Positions 39,102 to 47,830 of a stretch of DNA of 64,000 bases are shown here, piece after piece. The translations under genes were made by a program, and so were the position numbers. Positions within the stretch are counted from its first letter, which is position 1. Each line of letters begins with the position of its first letter. This stretch comes from an uncultured SAR86 cluster bacterium (GTDB taxonomy: Bacteria; Pseudomonadota; Gammaproteobacteria; Magnimaribacterales; D2472). The notes under the pieces were generated by a model. It was given only the letters and a program-made list of their open reading frames with translations, was not told where the DNA came from and ran no database searches. The stretch spans positions 48,648 to 112,647 of the forward strand of contig CACBQK010000003.1 in the NCBI GenBank assembly GCA_902541365.1, given 5' to 3'.

Positions 39102-39891
39102 CTATGTCATTGGTGATGTCCAGGGATGTTTCGATGAGTTAATGCTTCTTCTGGACAAAATAAATTTTGATCCAAAAAATGATGAATTAATTTTTGCAGG
39201 CGATCTTATAAATAGAGGCCCCAAATCTCTGGAGGTCCTTGAATTCTGCCTTGAAAACAAGAAGTCAATTGAGGTTGTGCTTGGAAATCATGATATTTAT
39301 CTTCTTTATCTTATTCATCAAAATAAAAAAAACTATCAGCTAGCCCCTATCCTTGAATCTAAGAATAAAAAGAAGTTTTTTAGCTGGCTAATTGAAAAAC
39401 CTCTTATGCTTGAGAGAAAAAATAATAAAAATGAGAAATTTATTATTTCACATGCTGGGATTCCTCATATTTGGGATTTAGGAGATGCTCGAAGACTTAA
39501 TGAGGAGTATTTAAAAGCGATCAAAAAGAATCCTGGTGGTGTTTTTAGAAATATGTGGGGAGATCATCCTGATATATGGTCAGAAAGCTTGAGAGGTTTT
39601 AGCAGAATAAGAGTAATAATTAATTACTTCACAAGAATGCGGTTAATAACTCAAGAAGGTCAGGTTGATCTTAAAACTAAGGTCTCTGCAAGAAATAGTA
39701 AATATAAAGCTTGGTTCAAATTTATCAAAAATGAAAAAGATAGCTATCAACTATTTGGTCATTGGGCAGCTTTGAAAGGCAAGACTAATAAAAGAAATGT
39801 AATCGGTCTTGATGCTGGTTGTGTTTGGGGTGGGCATTTAAAAGCTATAAGGATTAATGACAGAAAAATCTTTAAAATAAAGTCATTATGA
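39094..39891 (+). CDS. apaH: Symmetrical bis(5'-nucleosyl)-tetraphosphatase
   Basis: Hydrolyses Ap4A to two ADP; 265 residues. Phosphoesterase motifs GDVQGCFDEL, GDLINRGPKSLEVL and LGNHDIYLLYL hold the metal ligands, and ISHAGIPHIWDL the later His. Recent work on the family also assigns RNA-cap (Np4) removal. Position after rsmA is standard, though apaG is missing. A 4-bp overlap leads into cca. Confidence 0.95.
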   Translation: MPSYVIGDVQGCFDELMLLLDKINFDPKNDELIFAGDLINRGPKSLEVLEFCLENKKSIEVVLGNHDIYLLYLIHQNKKNYQLAPILESKNKKKFFSWLIEKPLMLERKNNKNEKFIISHAGIPHIWDLGDARRLNEEYLKAIKKNPGGVFRNMWGDHPDIWSESLRGFSRIRVIINYFTRMRLITQEGQVDLKTKVSARNSKYKAWFKFIKNEKDSYQLFGHWAALKGKTNKRNVIGLDAGCVWGGHLKAIRINDRKIFKIKSL

Positions 39892-40907
39892 AAATATTTC
39901 AGGTTGGTGGATCCATTAGGGACGAGATTCTAGGCGTAGAGGCAAATGATAAGGATTGGGTTGTAGTTGGGTCATCACCAGAGAAAATGATTGCCGAAGG
40001 TTTCAAACCTATCGGAAAAGATTTCCCTGTCTTTCTGCATCCTGAGTCCAATGAAGAATATGCTCTTGCAAGAACTGAAAAAAAGTCGGGAAAGGGTTAT
40101 AAAGGTTTTACATTCTACTTCGATGAAACAGTGACTCTTGAGGAAGATCTTAAGAGACGCGACTTCACTATTAATTCTATAGCAAAAGATGAAAATGGAA
40201 GTCTAATAGACCCACATGGTGGTCTTGAAGATTTGAAAGATAAGATTTTCAGACAAACCTCGGAATCTTTTTCTGAGGATCCCCTTCGATCAATAAGATA
40301 TGCAAAATTTAAAACATATCCTCATTTGGCTGATTTTGCTCTGGACAAGACTACTGAGGAAAGTATAAGAAGTATCGGTAAATCGAATGAATTAAATCAT
40401 TTATCTGCTGACAGAATTTGGATGGAACTAAGAACTGCATTATCTTCACCAAGGTCTGCGAACTTTTTTTCATCCCTTGTTTCATTAGGCTTAACTGATC
40501 CATGGTTTTCTAAAATAAGCTCATTTGATGTAGATGAGAGTAATTCACCCCAATTAAAATGGGTCGAACTAGAGCTTCAAAACAATTTTTCACTGCACGA
40601 ATCTCTTGAGCTTCCTAAAGAATTTATTGATCTTACAAATTTATCTTTTCAGCTTGCTGCTGTTGATATTGAAGAAAATCAGGAAAATCTTATCGATAAG
40701 TTAGAAAAAATAAATTTTCATAGAAATCAAAAAGAAGTCGAAGAAATAATAAAACTCAAATTTTTTGAGGACAAAAGAGATTATTTAATAAAATTGAAAG
40801 ATAATATCCTATCTAAAGATTTTTCTATTTTAGGTGAAGCTCCTAAAGAAGATATGATGAAAATGAAAAAAGATCTCTATATAGAATCAATAAAGGAATC
40901 TAAATGA
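39888..40907 (+). CDS. cca: CCA tRNA nucleotidyltransferase
   Basis: Class II tRNA nucleotidyltransferase, 339 residues. FQVGGSIRDEILG, the catalytic DKDWVVVG (DxD type), RRDFTINSIA and SEDPLRSIRYAKF are canonical. The protein ends soon after the neck/body and lacks the C-terminal HD phosphohydrolase domain found in E. coli (about 412 residues). All three encoded tRNA 3' ends seen here already carry CCA, so repair is the likely role. Overlaps the SDR by 4 bp. Confidence 0.95.
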   Translation: MKIFQVGGSIRDEILGVEANDKDWVVVGSSPEKMIAEGFKPIGKDFPVFLHPESNEEYALARTEKKSGKGYKGFTFYFDETVTLEEDLKRRDFTINSIAKDENGSLIDPHGGLEDLKDKIFRQTSESFSEDPLRSIRYAKFKTYPHLADFALDKTTEESIRSIGKSNELNHLSADRIWMELRTALSSPRSANFFSSLVSLGLTDPWFSKISSFDVDESNSPQLKWVELELQNNFSLHESLELPKEFIDLTNLSFQLAAVDIEENQENLIDKLEKINFHRNQKEVEEIIKLKFFEDKRDYLIKLKDNILSKDFSILGEAPKEDMMKMKKDLYIESIKESK

Positions 40908-41632
40908 AAAAAACAATCTTAGTAACAGGTGCAGCGGTAAGAATTGGAAGAGAAATTGCATTAACTTTTGCTAAAGATGGTTGGAATATAATAATTCACT
41001 GCAATAGTTCTACTGAAAAAGCTGAAGCTTTAGCGAAAGAGATTGAGGAAAATTTTGATTCATCAGCAAAAGTTGTTCAAGCTAACCTGGATAAAGATGA
41101 TCATGTTGAAAGAATGATTGATGAGGTAAAAAGCTGTTTTGGGTCACTGGATGCAATTGTAAACAATGCTTCCTCTTTTTATCCAACTCCTATTGGAGAG
41201 CTAACCCTCAAAGACTGGGATCAACTTATTGGCAGTAACCTTAAAGGTCCCCTCTTTCTAATTAATGGATTAATTGATCTGCTAAAAGAATCAAAAGGCG
41301 TAATTATAAATATGACCGATATGAATGTTGGTAGAGGTTTAGCAAAGTTTTCAATCTATACAGCTGCAAAGGGAGGTCTTTTAGCGGCGACAAAGGTCTT
41401 AGCAAGAGAGCTAGCTCCTGATATAAGAGTAAATGCTGTTGCTCCCGGAGCAATCCTAGAACCGCCTGGATCTTCGTGGAGCGAAGAAGTTAAAAATAAA
41501 ATACTCTCTGCAATCCCGCTAGGAAGACTGGGAACTGAAAAAGATATTGCTGGAACTGTAAAGTTTCTTGTAGATTCTGAATATATTACTGGTCAAGCTA
41601 TTAACGTAGATGGCGGCAGATCTTTATTATGA
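40904..41632 (+). CDS. Pteridine-reductase-like SDR (FolM/PTR1 type)
   Basis: 242 residues with a cofactor loop TGAAVRIGREIA of the PTR1/FolM subgroup, NNASSFYPTP, YTAAKGGLLAATK (catalytic Tyr/Lys) and a C-terminal GQAINVDGGRSLL. FolM-type enzymes reduce dihydromonapterin or dihydrofolate. Two folate genes, folB and folK, lie 2 kb away on the other strand, which supports a pterin substrate. Other SDR activities cannot be excluded. Confidence 0.75.
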   Translation: MKKTILVTGAAVRIGREIALTFAKDGWNIIIHCNSSTEKAEALAKEIEENFDSSAKVVQANLDKDDHVERMIDEVKSCFGSLDAIVNNASSFYPTPIGELTLKDWDQLIGSNLKGPLFLINGLIDLLKESKGVIINMTDMNVGRGLAKFSIYTAAKGGLLAATKVLARELAPDIRVNAVAPGAILEPPGSSWSEEVKNKILSAIPLGRLGTEKDIAGTVKFLVDSEYITGQAINVDGGRSLL

Positions 41633-42687
41633 CAGAAGAGTTTCAGCTTAATGATGATACTTATACTGGAACAAAAGAAGTTTCTGAAAATCTAAAATTT
41701 GAGTCTAAGCTTCTGCAAGAGTGGATTAATGATAATGTTAAAGACTCAGGCAATATAGAAAAAATTGAGCAATTTAAAGGTGGGCAGTCAAATCCAACAT
41801 ATAAAATTTCGACTGAAAATAATGCTTATGTTTTAAGAAGAAAACCACCTGGCAAGCTTTTACCAAAAGCGCATGCAGTTGATAGAGAGTATAAGGTCAT
41901 AACTGCATTATATGAAACTGATGTGCCTGTTCCTAAAACTTATGGCCTTTGTGAGGATGATTCAGTTGTGGGAACTCCGTTTTTTTTAATGGAGTACGTT
42001 GATGGAACAGTTTATTGGGATCATATGCTGCCAAAATGCTCTCCTGAGAAAAGAGCACTAATTTATAAAAATAAAAATAAGGTTATAGCCAGCCTTCATA
42101 GTGTTGATTATAAAAAAGTTGGTCTTGAGGATTATGGGAAGTCCGGCAACTATGTTGCTCGACAGGTTAATACTTGGACAAGACAATATCTTGCCTCTGA
42201 AACTGAAAATATCGATGAAATGAATAAACTCATAGAGTGGTTACCTAAAAATATTCCAGAAGATGATGAAACATCAATCGTTCATGGTGACTTTAGATTG
42301 GATAATATGATTTATTCTAATTTTGATGTCGTCGGTGTTCTTGATTGGGAGCTCTCAACACTTGGACATCCAATTGCTGACTTTTGCTATCACTGTTTAA
42401 CATGGAGAACTCTGCCTAATTTTTATGATCATGCAAAGTTGAAAGATTTAGGAATACCAAATGAGATGCAATATAGAGATATGTACTCAGAACAAACCGG
42501 TAAAGATTTATCTCAAGACTGGGAGTTCTATATGGTTTACAGTCTCTTTAAAGTCGCTGCAATCTGTCAGGGTATTTTAGGCAGAGTAAGAGATGGAACT
42601 GCCGCCAGTAAACATGCTGAAGAAAGAGGCATGAATGTTTTCCCTCTATCAAAGGGTGCCTGGTCTATTGTTGAATCAAACTTTTAA
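41629..42687 (+). CDS. APH-family phosphotransferase (ACAD10-like)
   Basis: 352 residues, aminoglycoside phosphotransferase fold. FKGGQSNPTYKI is the nucleotide-binding loop, YVLRRKPPG the invariant Lys strand, SIVHGDFRLDNMIY the catalytic HGDxxxxN, and GVLDWELSTLGHP the DFG-equivalent Asp. The RRKPPGKLLPKAHAVDREY segment is characteristic of the acyl-CoA-dehydrogenase-associated group (N-terminal domain of ACAD10/11) acting on 4-hydroxy acids in lipid breakdown. No acyl-CoA dehydrogenase is adjacent. Confidence 0.83.
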   Translation: MTEEFQLNDDTYTGTKEVSENLKFESKLLQEWINDNVKDSGNIEKIEQFKGGQSNPTYKISTENNAYVLRRKPPGKLLPKAHAVDREYKVITALYETDVPVPKTYGLCEDDSVVGTPFFLMEYVDGTVYWDHMLPKCSPEKRALIYKNKNKVIASLHSVDYKKVGLEDYGKSGNYVARQVNTWTRQYLASETENIDEMNKLIEWLPKNIPEDDETSIVHGDFRLDNMIYSNFDVVGVLDWELSTLGHPIADFCYHCLTWRTLPNFYDHAKLKDLGIPNEMQYRDMYSEQTGKDLSQDWEFYMVYSLFKVAAICQGILGRVRDGTAASKHAEERGMNVFPLSKGAWSIVESNF

Positions 42688-42906
42688 TTAATCGTCTGAA
42701 TTCAATCTATTAATGTTCATCTTGTGAAGGTCATTAATAGTATCGCTCGCTATTGAAGTAAGAATAAATGGGAAAATTGCATGCAATATCGCACCTATAC
42801 CACCTATCAAAAGCCTAAATCCGTAATATAAGGCATCTTTTAGATGCTCAAAATACGATTTATTAATTGCACGAAGATGCTCAGTCAGAAAACTCCCTTT
42901 TTTCAT
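42688..42906 (-). CDS. Small protein, possibly DUF6356
   Basis: 72 residues. An N-terminal helix (FLTEHLRAINKSYFEHLKDALYYGFRLL) is followed by a hydrophobic segment with AILHAIFPFI and a short polar tail. The pattern HL...YFEHL...HA.FPF resembles the DUF6356 capsule-associated group, but I am not certain. It is convergent with the kinase gene with no gap. Function unknown. Confidence 0.6.
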   Translation of the reverse strand: MKKGSFLTEHLRAINKSYFEHLKDALYYGFRLLIGGIGAILHAIFPFILTSIASDTINDLHKMNINRLNSDD

Positions 42907-42942
42907 AATTTAAGTATAGCAAGAAGTCTAGTTAACAAGTAT

Positions 42943-43317
42943 TCAAATTAATTCTTTGAGAGGCTCTGATACGAAAAGATATTTTTTAATTTCATCACTT
43001 TCAAAAACTATTTCGTCTCCATCTAATTGAAGAACAATATCTATATCAAGAGTTCTCGCTGAAAACTTTGGGACATCTCTTTTTCTACCTGAGCTATCTT
43101 CGATTGTTTTGAGTTCTTTGTTAAGCGAGTCAAAATCAATTTTTGAATCACCTGCTAAAACAAGATTTAGGAAATCATCTCCTTCAAAACCTTCTGCTTT
43201 AGTCCTGTGGGTTGATGAAATAATTACATTTGAAAGAATCTTATTAAGCTCTTCAATGGCAAAAGCTATATTCTCTTCTGCGTTAATATTGCTTCCAAGT
43301 GATAGGTAATATTTCAT
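42943..43317 (-). CDS. folK: Short HPPK-type pyrophosphokinase
   Basis: 6-hydroxymethyl-dihydropterin pyrophosphokinase, 124 residues versus about 160 usually. YYLSLGSNINAEENI, FLNLVL and the diagnostic RKRDVPKFSARTLDIDIVLQ are present, so catalytic Asp pairs are kept. The normal C-terminal HPRmxeRaFVLxPL segment is replaced by a short YLFVSEPLKELI tail. It overlaps folB by 4 bp. Truncation may reduce activity, or this may be a FolK2-like short form. Confidence 0.85.
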   Translation of the reverse strand: MKYYLSLGSNINAEENIAFAIEELNKILSNVIISSTHRTKAEGFEGDDFLNLVLAGDSKIDFDSLNKELKTIEDSSGRKRDVPKFSARTLDIDIVLQLDGDEIVFESDEIKKYLFVSEPLKELI

Positions 43318-43661
43318 CTATAGATAACAAGACCAACATCTTTAGCGCCACGAAGTGCACCTGGTTTAGATACTCTTAATTTAATTGATTTAACGCCGAA
43401 GTCTCTTTTAACCAATTCTGCAATATTTTCAGCCAGCGTTTCTTGGAGCTGGAATGATGATTCTTCAACAAATTTAATAACAGCTTTTGTAATTGCTTTA
43501 TAGTCTGTTGTATCTTCAATGGAGTCTGTCTCTGCAGCTTTTTTACAATCAAATGGAAACTCCATATCAATAGAAACTTCTTGTTTAACTTTTCGCTCCC
43601 AATCAAAAATGCCAATTATGGTTTTTATCCTAAGATCTTTTATATAAATAATATCTTCCAT
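43314..43661 (-). CDS. folB: Dihydroneopterin aldolase
   Basis: 115-residue T-fold enzyme cleaving dihydroneopterin in folate synthesis. IIYIKDLRIKTIIGIFDWER (family start), DYKAITKAVIKFVEE and ETLAENIAEL (catalytic Glu) are present, with Lys near VSKPGALRGAKDVG. The gene sits directly between tsaD and folK; tsaD-folB adjacency is common in gammaproteobacteria. Confidence 0.95.
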   Translation of the reverse strand: MEDIIYIKDLRIKTIIGIFDWERKVKQEVSIDMEFPFDCKKAAETDSIEDTTDYKAITKAVIKFVEESSFQLQETLAENIAELVKRDFGVKSIKLRVSKPGALRGAKDVGLVIYR

Positions 43662-44651
43662 TTAAATCTCACTCACCGGCCATCTGGCTCGAACATTAGA
43701 ATTATAAATGTTTTTGCTCTCTGTTTTGAGTGAACCAAGATATGCAATCATTGCTGCGTTATCAGTGCAATGCTTAATTGAAGGATAAAAAACTTTAAAT
43801 CCTTCCTTCTCTTCTAACATATCTAAAGCAGCTCTAATTTTTTTATTTGCAGCTACACCGCCAGCCATTACAAGAGACTTATTGCCTGTTTGTTTCATTG
43901 CCTTCTTGATTTTTGTGGAAAGAACATCAATAACTGCTTCTTGGAAGGAAGCTGATATGTTTGATCTTTCATCATTTATGTTTAGGTCTTTAGTTGCGTA
44001 TAAAACTGCTGTCTTTAGTCCGCTAAAACTTAAATTTAGATCATCTGAATGTTTCATAGGCCGCGGAAAATCATATTTCATAGGATCTCCATTTTTTGCT
44101 GCTTCTTCTATATGAGGACCTCCTGGATATGGCAACTGAAGTAGCTTTCCAACTTTATCAAATGCTTCTCCAACTGCATCATCTAGGGACTGACCAATAA
44201 TTTCATAATCCTCAAAATCTTTTACATCCACTATTAAGGAGTGCCCTCCTGAGACAAGCAAAGAAGTAAATGGATACTGAATCTCAGGAAAATCTAAAAA
44301 AGGTGACAAAAAGTGTGCCTCAAGATGATTCACAGGAATTAAAGGTTTATCCAAAGCAAATGCTAGGCCTTGCGCAAAAGATTCTCCAACTATTAGAGCG
44401 CCTAATAATCCTGGTCCAGCCGTATATGCAATTCTATCTATGTCGTGAAGATCAACTCCGCCTATTCCATCATTAAAAACATCGATAATTTTTTCACAAT
44501 GGTCTCTTGAAGCTAGCTCAGGCACCACACCACCATACTTTTTGTGCAAATCGATCTGGCTATAAACGGTCTCAGCAATAATTCCAGATGTAGAATCATA
44601 CAGCGCTACTGCCGTCTCATCACATGATGTTTCAATTCCTAAAGTTTTCAT
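43662..44651 (-). CDS. tsaD: tRNA threonylcarbamoyladenosine synthase subunit TsaD
   Basis: Part of the t6A37 tRNA modification complex with TsaB/TsaE; about 329 residues from the ATG at 44651 (MKTLGIETSCDETAVALYD). The track start is a TTG 16 codons upstream with no family match. Metal ligands in NHLEAHFLSP, GGHSLIV and GGVAANKKIR are intact. Divergent from rpsU with a 51-bp gap, as in many gammaproteobacteria; t6A is needed for ANN-decoding tRNAs including the Ile2-type tRNA here. Confidence 0.96.
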   Translation of the reverse strand: MKTLGIETSCDETAVALYDSTSGIIAETVYSQIDLHKKYGGVVPELASRDHCEKIIDVFNDGIGGVDLHDIDRIAYTAGPGLLGALIVGESFAQGLAFALDKPLIPVNHLEAHFLSPFLDFPEIQYPFTSLLVSGGHSLIVDVKDFEDYEIIGQSLDDAVGEAFDKVGKLLQLPYPGGPHIEEAAKNGDPMKYDFPRPMKHSDDLNLSFSGLKTAVLYATKDLNINDERSNISASFQEAVIDVLSTKIKKAMKQTGNKSLVMAGGVAANKKIRAALDMLEEKEGFKVFYPSIKHCTDNAAMIAYLGSLKTESKNIYNSNVRARWPVSEI

Positions 44652-44702
44652 AAAAATTGTTTTGCAAATATCTCCAGAAAAGCATAAACTACGTTCCAAA
44701 TT

Positions 44703-44921
44703 ATGCCTTCAATAATAATAAAAGACACGGAACATTTCGATATTGGTCTTCGAAAATTTAAGCGTGCTTGCGAAAAAGCAGCGATTATTCCTGATATTAG
44801 AAAGAAAGAGTTTTATGAAAAACCTACTGAGATGAGAAAAAGGAAGATGGCAGCTGCCAAGAAAAGAGCAAGAAAGACCAATAGAATCAATAACTTCGGT
44901 AGGCAAAGATCCTACAGATAA
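44703..44921 (+). CDS. rpsU: 30S ribosomal protein bS21
   Basis: 72-residue basic protein that assists base pairing between mRNA and the 16S 3' end. [22 protein letters not shown] and [12 protein letters not shown] are the S21 signatures, and the basic tail [15 protein letters not shown] is complete. In most gammaproteobacteria rpsU opens the rpsU-dnaG-rpoD operon; here it heads rpsU-yqeY-rph-pyrE-ribE instead. Confidence 0.97.
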   Translation: MPSIIIKDTEHFDIGLRKFKRACEKAAIIPDIRKKEFYEKPTEMRKRKMAAAKKRARKTNRINNFGRQRSYR

Positions 44922-44924
44922 AGC

Positions 44925-45368
44925 TTGTCGACCCTAGATCAAATAAATTCAGACCTTAAAGCTGCAATGCTTGCTAAAGATAATGCAACGAGGGATACAC
45001 TTCGCATGCTGATATCTGAAATTAAAAGATATGAAATTGATAATAGAGTTGACGCTGATGACTCAGTGGTTCTTGCAACCCTAAAAAAAATGATCAAGCA
45101 AAGAAAGGATTCAATTGAGCAATTCGATAAAGGTGGTCGAGCTGATTTATCAGAGATTGAAAAAAATGAGCTTCTTGTTCTTGATAAATACATGCCCGAG
45201 ATGATGTCAGAAGAAGCTATCAACGAACTTGTTACAAAAACTATTTCTGAGCTTGGCGCTGCAGGCCCTCAGGATATGGGTAAAGTAATGGGTCATCTCA
45301 AGGGTTCAGTTGGTGATTCAGCTGATATGGGCCTTGTAAGTAAGATTGTTAAAGAAAAATTAATTTAA
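44925..45368 (+). CDS. yqeY: GatB/YqeY domain protein
   Basis: 147 residues, YqeY family related to the tRNA-binding tail domain of GatB. LDQINSDLKAAMLAKDNATRDTLRML, LKKMIKQRKDSIEQF and LDKYMPEMMS are typical. It starts with TTG three bases after rpsU. yqeY follows rpsU in Pseudomonas too. Function poorly known; suspected link to tRNA amidation. Confidence 0.93.
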   Translation: MSTLDQINSDLKAAMLAKDNATRDTLRMLISEIKRYEIDNRVDADDSVVLATLKKMIKQRKDSIEQFDKGGRADLSEIEKNELLVLDKYMPEMMSEEAINELVTKTISELGAAGPQDMGKVMGHLKGSVGDSADMGLVSKIVKEKLI

Positions 45369-45401
45369 TTCTTTTTTAATTCATAAAGATATAATTACTA
45401 A

Positions 45402-46106
45402 ATGTCTAGAGATAATAGAAAACCAACTCAAGCAAGAGAAATTTCCATTGAGACAAATGTAAATCTTCATGCTGAAGGTTCAGTACTGGTCAAGTTTGGT
45501 AATACACATGTAATTTGTACTGCAAGTATTGATAACAATGTCCCAAGATGGATGAAGGGATCAGACAAGGGCTGGGTAACTGCTGAATATGGAATGCTTC
45601 CGAGATCAACTAATGAGAGAATGGGCAGAGAAGCAGCAAGAGGAAAACAGTCAGGGAGAACTCAGGAAATACAAAGACTTATTGGAAGATCCCTTAGACA
45701 ATCTGTAAATCTTAAATATTTAAAAGATAAAACTATCCAAGTTGACTGCGATGTTATTCAAGCAGACGGAGGTACAAGAACTGCTTCAATTACTGGTGGA
45801 TGTGTTGCGCTTTTCCTTGCAATAAAGAATCACCATGATGATCAAAGAGCAATTGAACAATATGTGGCTGCAATCTCTTTAGGTGTTAAAGATGACGAAA
45901 TACTGGTTGATCTTGACTACCAAGAAGACAGTACTGCTGATGCAGATATTAATATTGTAATGACCCAGGATCTTGATTTGATTGAAATTCAGGGTACCGC
46001 TGAAGAGCGTCCTTTTTCGCAAGAACAACTCACTGAAATTGTAAGCAAGGCTAGTTCATCTATTAAGGAAATAGTTGCTATCCAAAAACAGGCTGTAGAA
46101 GGATAG
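45402..46106 (+). CDS. rph: Ribonuclease PH
   Basis: Phosphorolytic 3'-5' exoribonuclease that trims tRNA 3' ends; 234 residues. NRKPTQAREISIETN, GSVLVKFGNTHVICTA, SGRTQEIQRLIGRSLRQS and CDVIQADGGTRTASITGG are the family signature blocks. It overlaps pyrE by one base; rph-pyrE is the same arrangement as in E. coli, where rph transcription-translation affects pyrE expression. No attenuator hairpin is evident here. Confidence 0.97.
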   Translation: MSRDNRKPTQAREISIETNVNLHAEGSVLVKFGNTHVICTASIDNNVPRWMKGSDKGWVTAEYGMLPRSTNERMGREAARGKQSGRTQEIQRLIGRSLRQSVNLKYLKDKTIQVDCDVIQADGGTRTASITGGCVALFLAIKNHHDDQRAIEQYVAAISLGVKDDEILVDLDYQEDSTADADINIVMTQDLDLIEIQGTAEERPFSQEQLTEIVSKASSSIKEIVAIQKQAVEG

Positions 46107-46744
46107 TGAAGGATTATCAAGAGAAATTTATTAGACTTGCTTTAAATGCTGAGGCATTAATTTTTGGTGATTTCACTCTCAAATCAGGAAGAAATAGCCC
46201 ATACTTCTTTAATGCAGCAAAAATGTTAAATACTAAGTTTCTAGCTGACCTTTCGGAATGCTATACAAAAACTCTCCAAGATTTAGATGTTTCTTTCGAT
46301 AGTATTTATGGTCCTGCTTACAAAGGTATCTTTTTAGCATCAATTATTGGTGCAAGTATAGGAAAATCTGATCTTGATATTCCTGTGTCTTTCAACAGAA
46401 AAGAAGAGAAGGATCATGGTGAGGGTGGTGATATTATTGGCCAGCTTCCTTCAGGTAACGTTCTCATCATAGATGATGTTATTTCTGCTGGAACAGCAGC
46501 TAGAGAATCAATTGAGAAAATAAAGTCTATAGGTGCCAATCCAAAAATTATGCTAGTAGGTCTAGATCGACAAGAAAAAGGCTCATCAAATATCTCTGCA
46601 AAAGCTGAGCTAGAGAATGATTTCGGACTTATTGTTTCATCAATAGTAAACCTAGATCTTTTAATAAGCTTTGTTAGCGATGATCCAAACTTCAAGGAGT
46701 TCAAAAGTGATCTTGAAGAATATAGAAATAATTGGGGTGCCTAA
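46106..46744 (+). CDS. pyrE: Orotate phosphoribosyltransferase
   Basis: Pyrimidine synthesis, PRPP plus orotate to OMP; 212 residues. It starts with GTG sharing a base with the rph stop. FTLKSGRNSPYFFN, YGPAYKGIFLAS and the PRPP-binding loop VLIIDDVISAGTAARES are canonical. Aspartate carbamoyltransferase (pyrB) lies 1 kb downstream on the opposite strand. Confidence 0.96.
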   Translation: MKDYQEKFIRLALNAEALIFGDFTLKSGRNSPYFFNAAKMLNTKFLADLSECYTKTLQDLDVSFDSIYGPAYKGIFLASIIGASIGKSDLDIPVSFNRKEEKDHGEGGDIIGQLPSGNVLIIDDVISAGTAARESIEKIKSIGANPKIMLVGLDRQEKGSSNISAKAELENDFGLIVSSIVNLDLLISFVSDDPNFKEFKSDLEEYRNNWGA

Positions 46745-47352
46745 TGTTTTCAGGTATTGTCCAAGAAACTGGAAAAGTAATAGAGTTTGTAAAAGAAAAA
46801 GATATCTATAACCTTTCTATAGATTCTTCATCTGAGTTTATTTCTGGTCTTAAAAAAGGTGCAAGCGTATCTGTAAACGGAGTATGTTTAACTGTCAAAG
46901 ATACAAATCCAGAAGTATTGAGATTTGACCTTGTTGAGGAAACAATAAAGAGAACAAACTTTCAAAAGATAAATGCTGGCGACAACGTAAATCTTGAGAG
47001 ATCATTGAAGATGGGAGATGAGATAGGTGGCCATCTCGTATCGGGACATATTCATGGGACTTCAAAAGTTGTTTCTATAGATATGAGAGATGAAAGCTGG
47101 GATATTGAATTCTCTGTTGAGCCTTTCATGCAGGATTATATTCTGCACAAGGGTTATGTTGCTATTAATGGTTGTAGTCTAACTGTGGGAGAAGTTTCTA
47201 AAGAATCTTTTATGATTCATTTAATTCCTGAAACTCTTTCAATAACAAATCTTTTTCAGCTTCAAAAAAATAGCATTGTTAATGTTGAGCTTGATCAAAA
47301 CACAATAGTTATTGCTGATACAGTAAAAAAATATTTAGATGGTAAAAGTTAA
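46744..47352 (+). CDS. ribE: Riboflavin synthase alpha chain
   Basis: Dismutates two lumazines to riboflavin. Start chosen at ATG 46744 (MFSGIVQETGKVIEF), overlapping the pyrE stop by one base; the track start is a TTG four codons upstream. About 202 residues with two lumazine-binding repeats: VNGVCLTVKDT and INGCSLTVGEV. HLVSGHIHGTSKV completes repeat one. No FMN riboswitch is present before it; it depends on upstream transcription. Confidence 0.96.
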   Translation: MFSGIVQETGKVIEFVKEKDIYNLSIDSSSEFISGLKKGASVSVNGVCLTVKDTNPEVLRFDLVEETIKRTNFQKINAGDNVNLERSLKMGDEIGGHLVSGHIHGTSKVVSIDMRDESWDIEFSVEPFMQDYILHKGYVAINGCSLTVGEVSKESFMIHLIPETLSITNLFQLQKNSIVNVELDQNTIVIADTVKKYLDGKS

Positions 47353-47830
47353 AGAACTAGAAGCAACGAAATTTGAAATCCTTCTAAAACCTAACAGTTC
47401 TCTTACGGGAGCAGCAAGGGTTCTCTTTCTTGGAAGTATTTTCTTTATTTGTAGTGTAATTGGTATTGGTTTCTTTCTTGCTGGAGGGACAATGATTTTA
47501 CCTTTTGCAGGATTAGAAATTATTTTAGTATATTTAGCTTTTAGGCTTAGCTTCAATTGGAGTAACCAAAAACAAATAATTATCTTATCTAAGGAGCATG
47601 TGGAAGTTAGAGTTGATGGTTTAAAGGAATTTTTTACATGGAAAGAGTTTAGATCTTTTGCAACCTTCAATGTAACAAAGAATGGCACTAAAGATGATGA
47701 TTTAAGTTTTCGATCAAAAGGTAAAGAAATAATTGTTGGAGGTTTTTTAAATGAAGAAGATAAAACTATCTTAAAAGATGAAATCTCTAGGATTATTCAA
47801 AAACTTAATGCTATTGGGTTTGCAGGCTAA
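47339..47830 (+). CDS. DUF2244 membrane protein
   Basis: 163 residues, DUF2244-like. Two transmembrane helices close together (about residues 28-50 GSIFFICSVIGIGFFLAG and 50-70 TMILPFAGLEIILVYLAF) are followed by a soluble beta domain resembling a PH-like fold. LLKPNSSLT at the N-terminus and AGLEIILVYLAFRLS are typical of the family. It starts 14 bp before the ribE stop, so coupled translation is likely. Function unknown; DUF2244 genes often sit near cytochrome oxidase genes, which is not the case here. Confidence 0.82.
   Translation: MVKVKELEATKFEILLKPNSSLTGAARVLFLGSIFFICSVIGIGFFLAGGTMILPFAGLEIILVYLAFRLSFNWSNQKQIIILSKEHVEVRVDGLKEFFTWKEFRSFATFNVTKNGTKDDDLSFRSKGKEIIVGGFLNEEDKTILKDEISRIIQKLNAIGFAG

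Noticed and set aside
44709-44906. 65-residue ORF opposite rpsU
   Set aside because: Antisense of a conserved ribosomal protein gene with no independent support.
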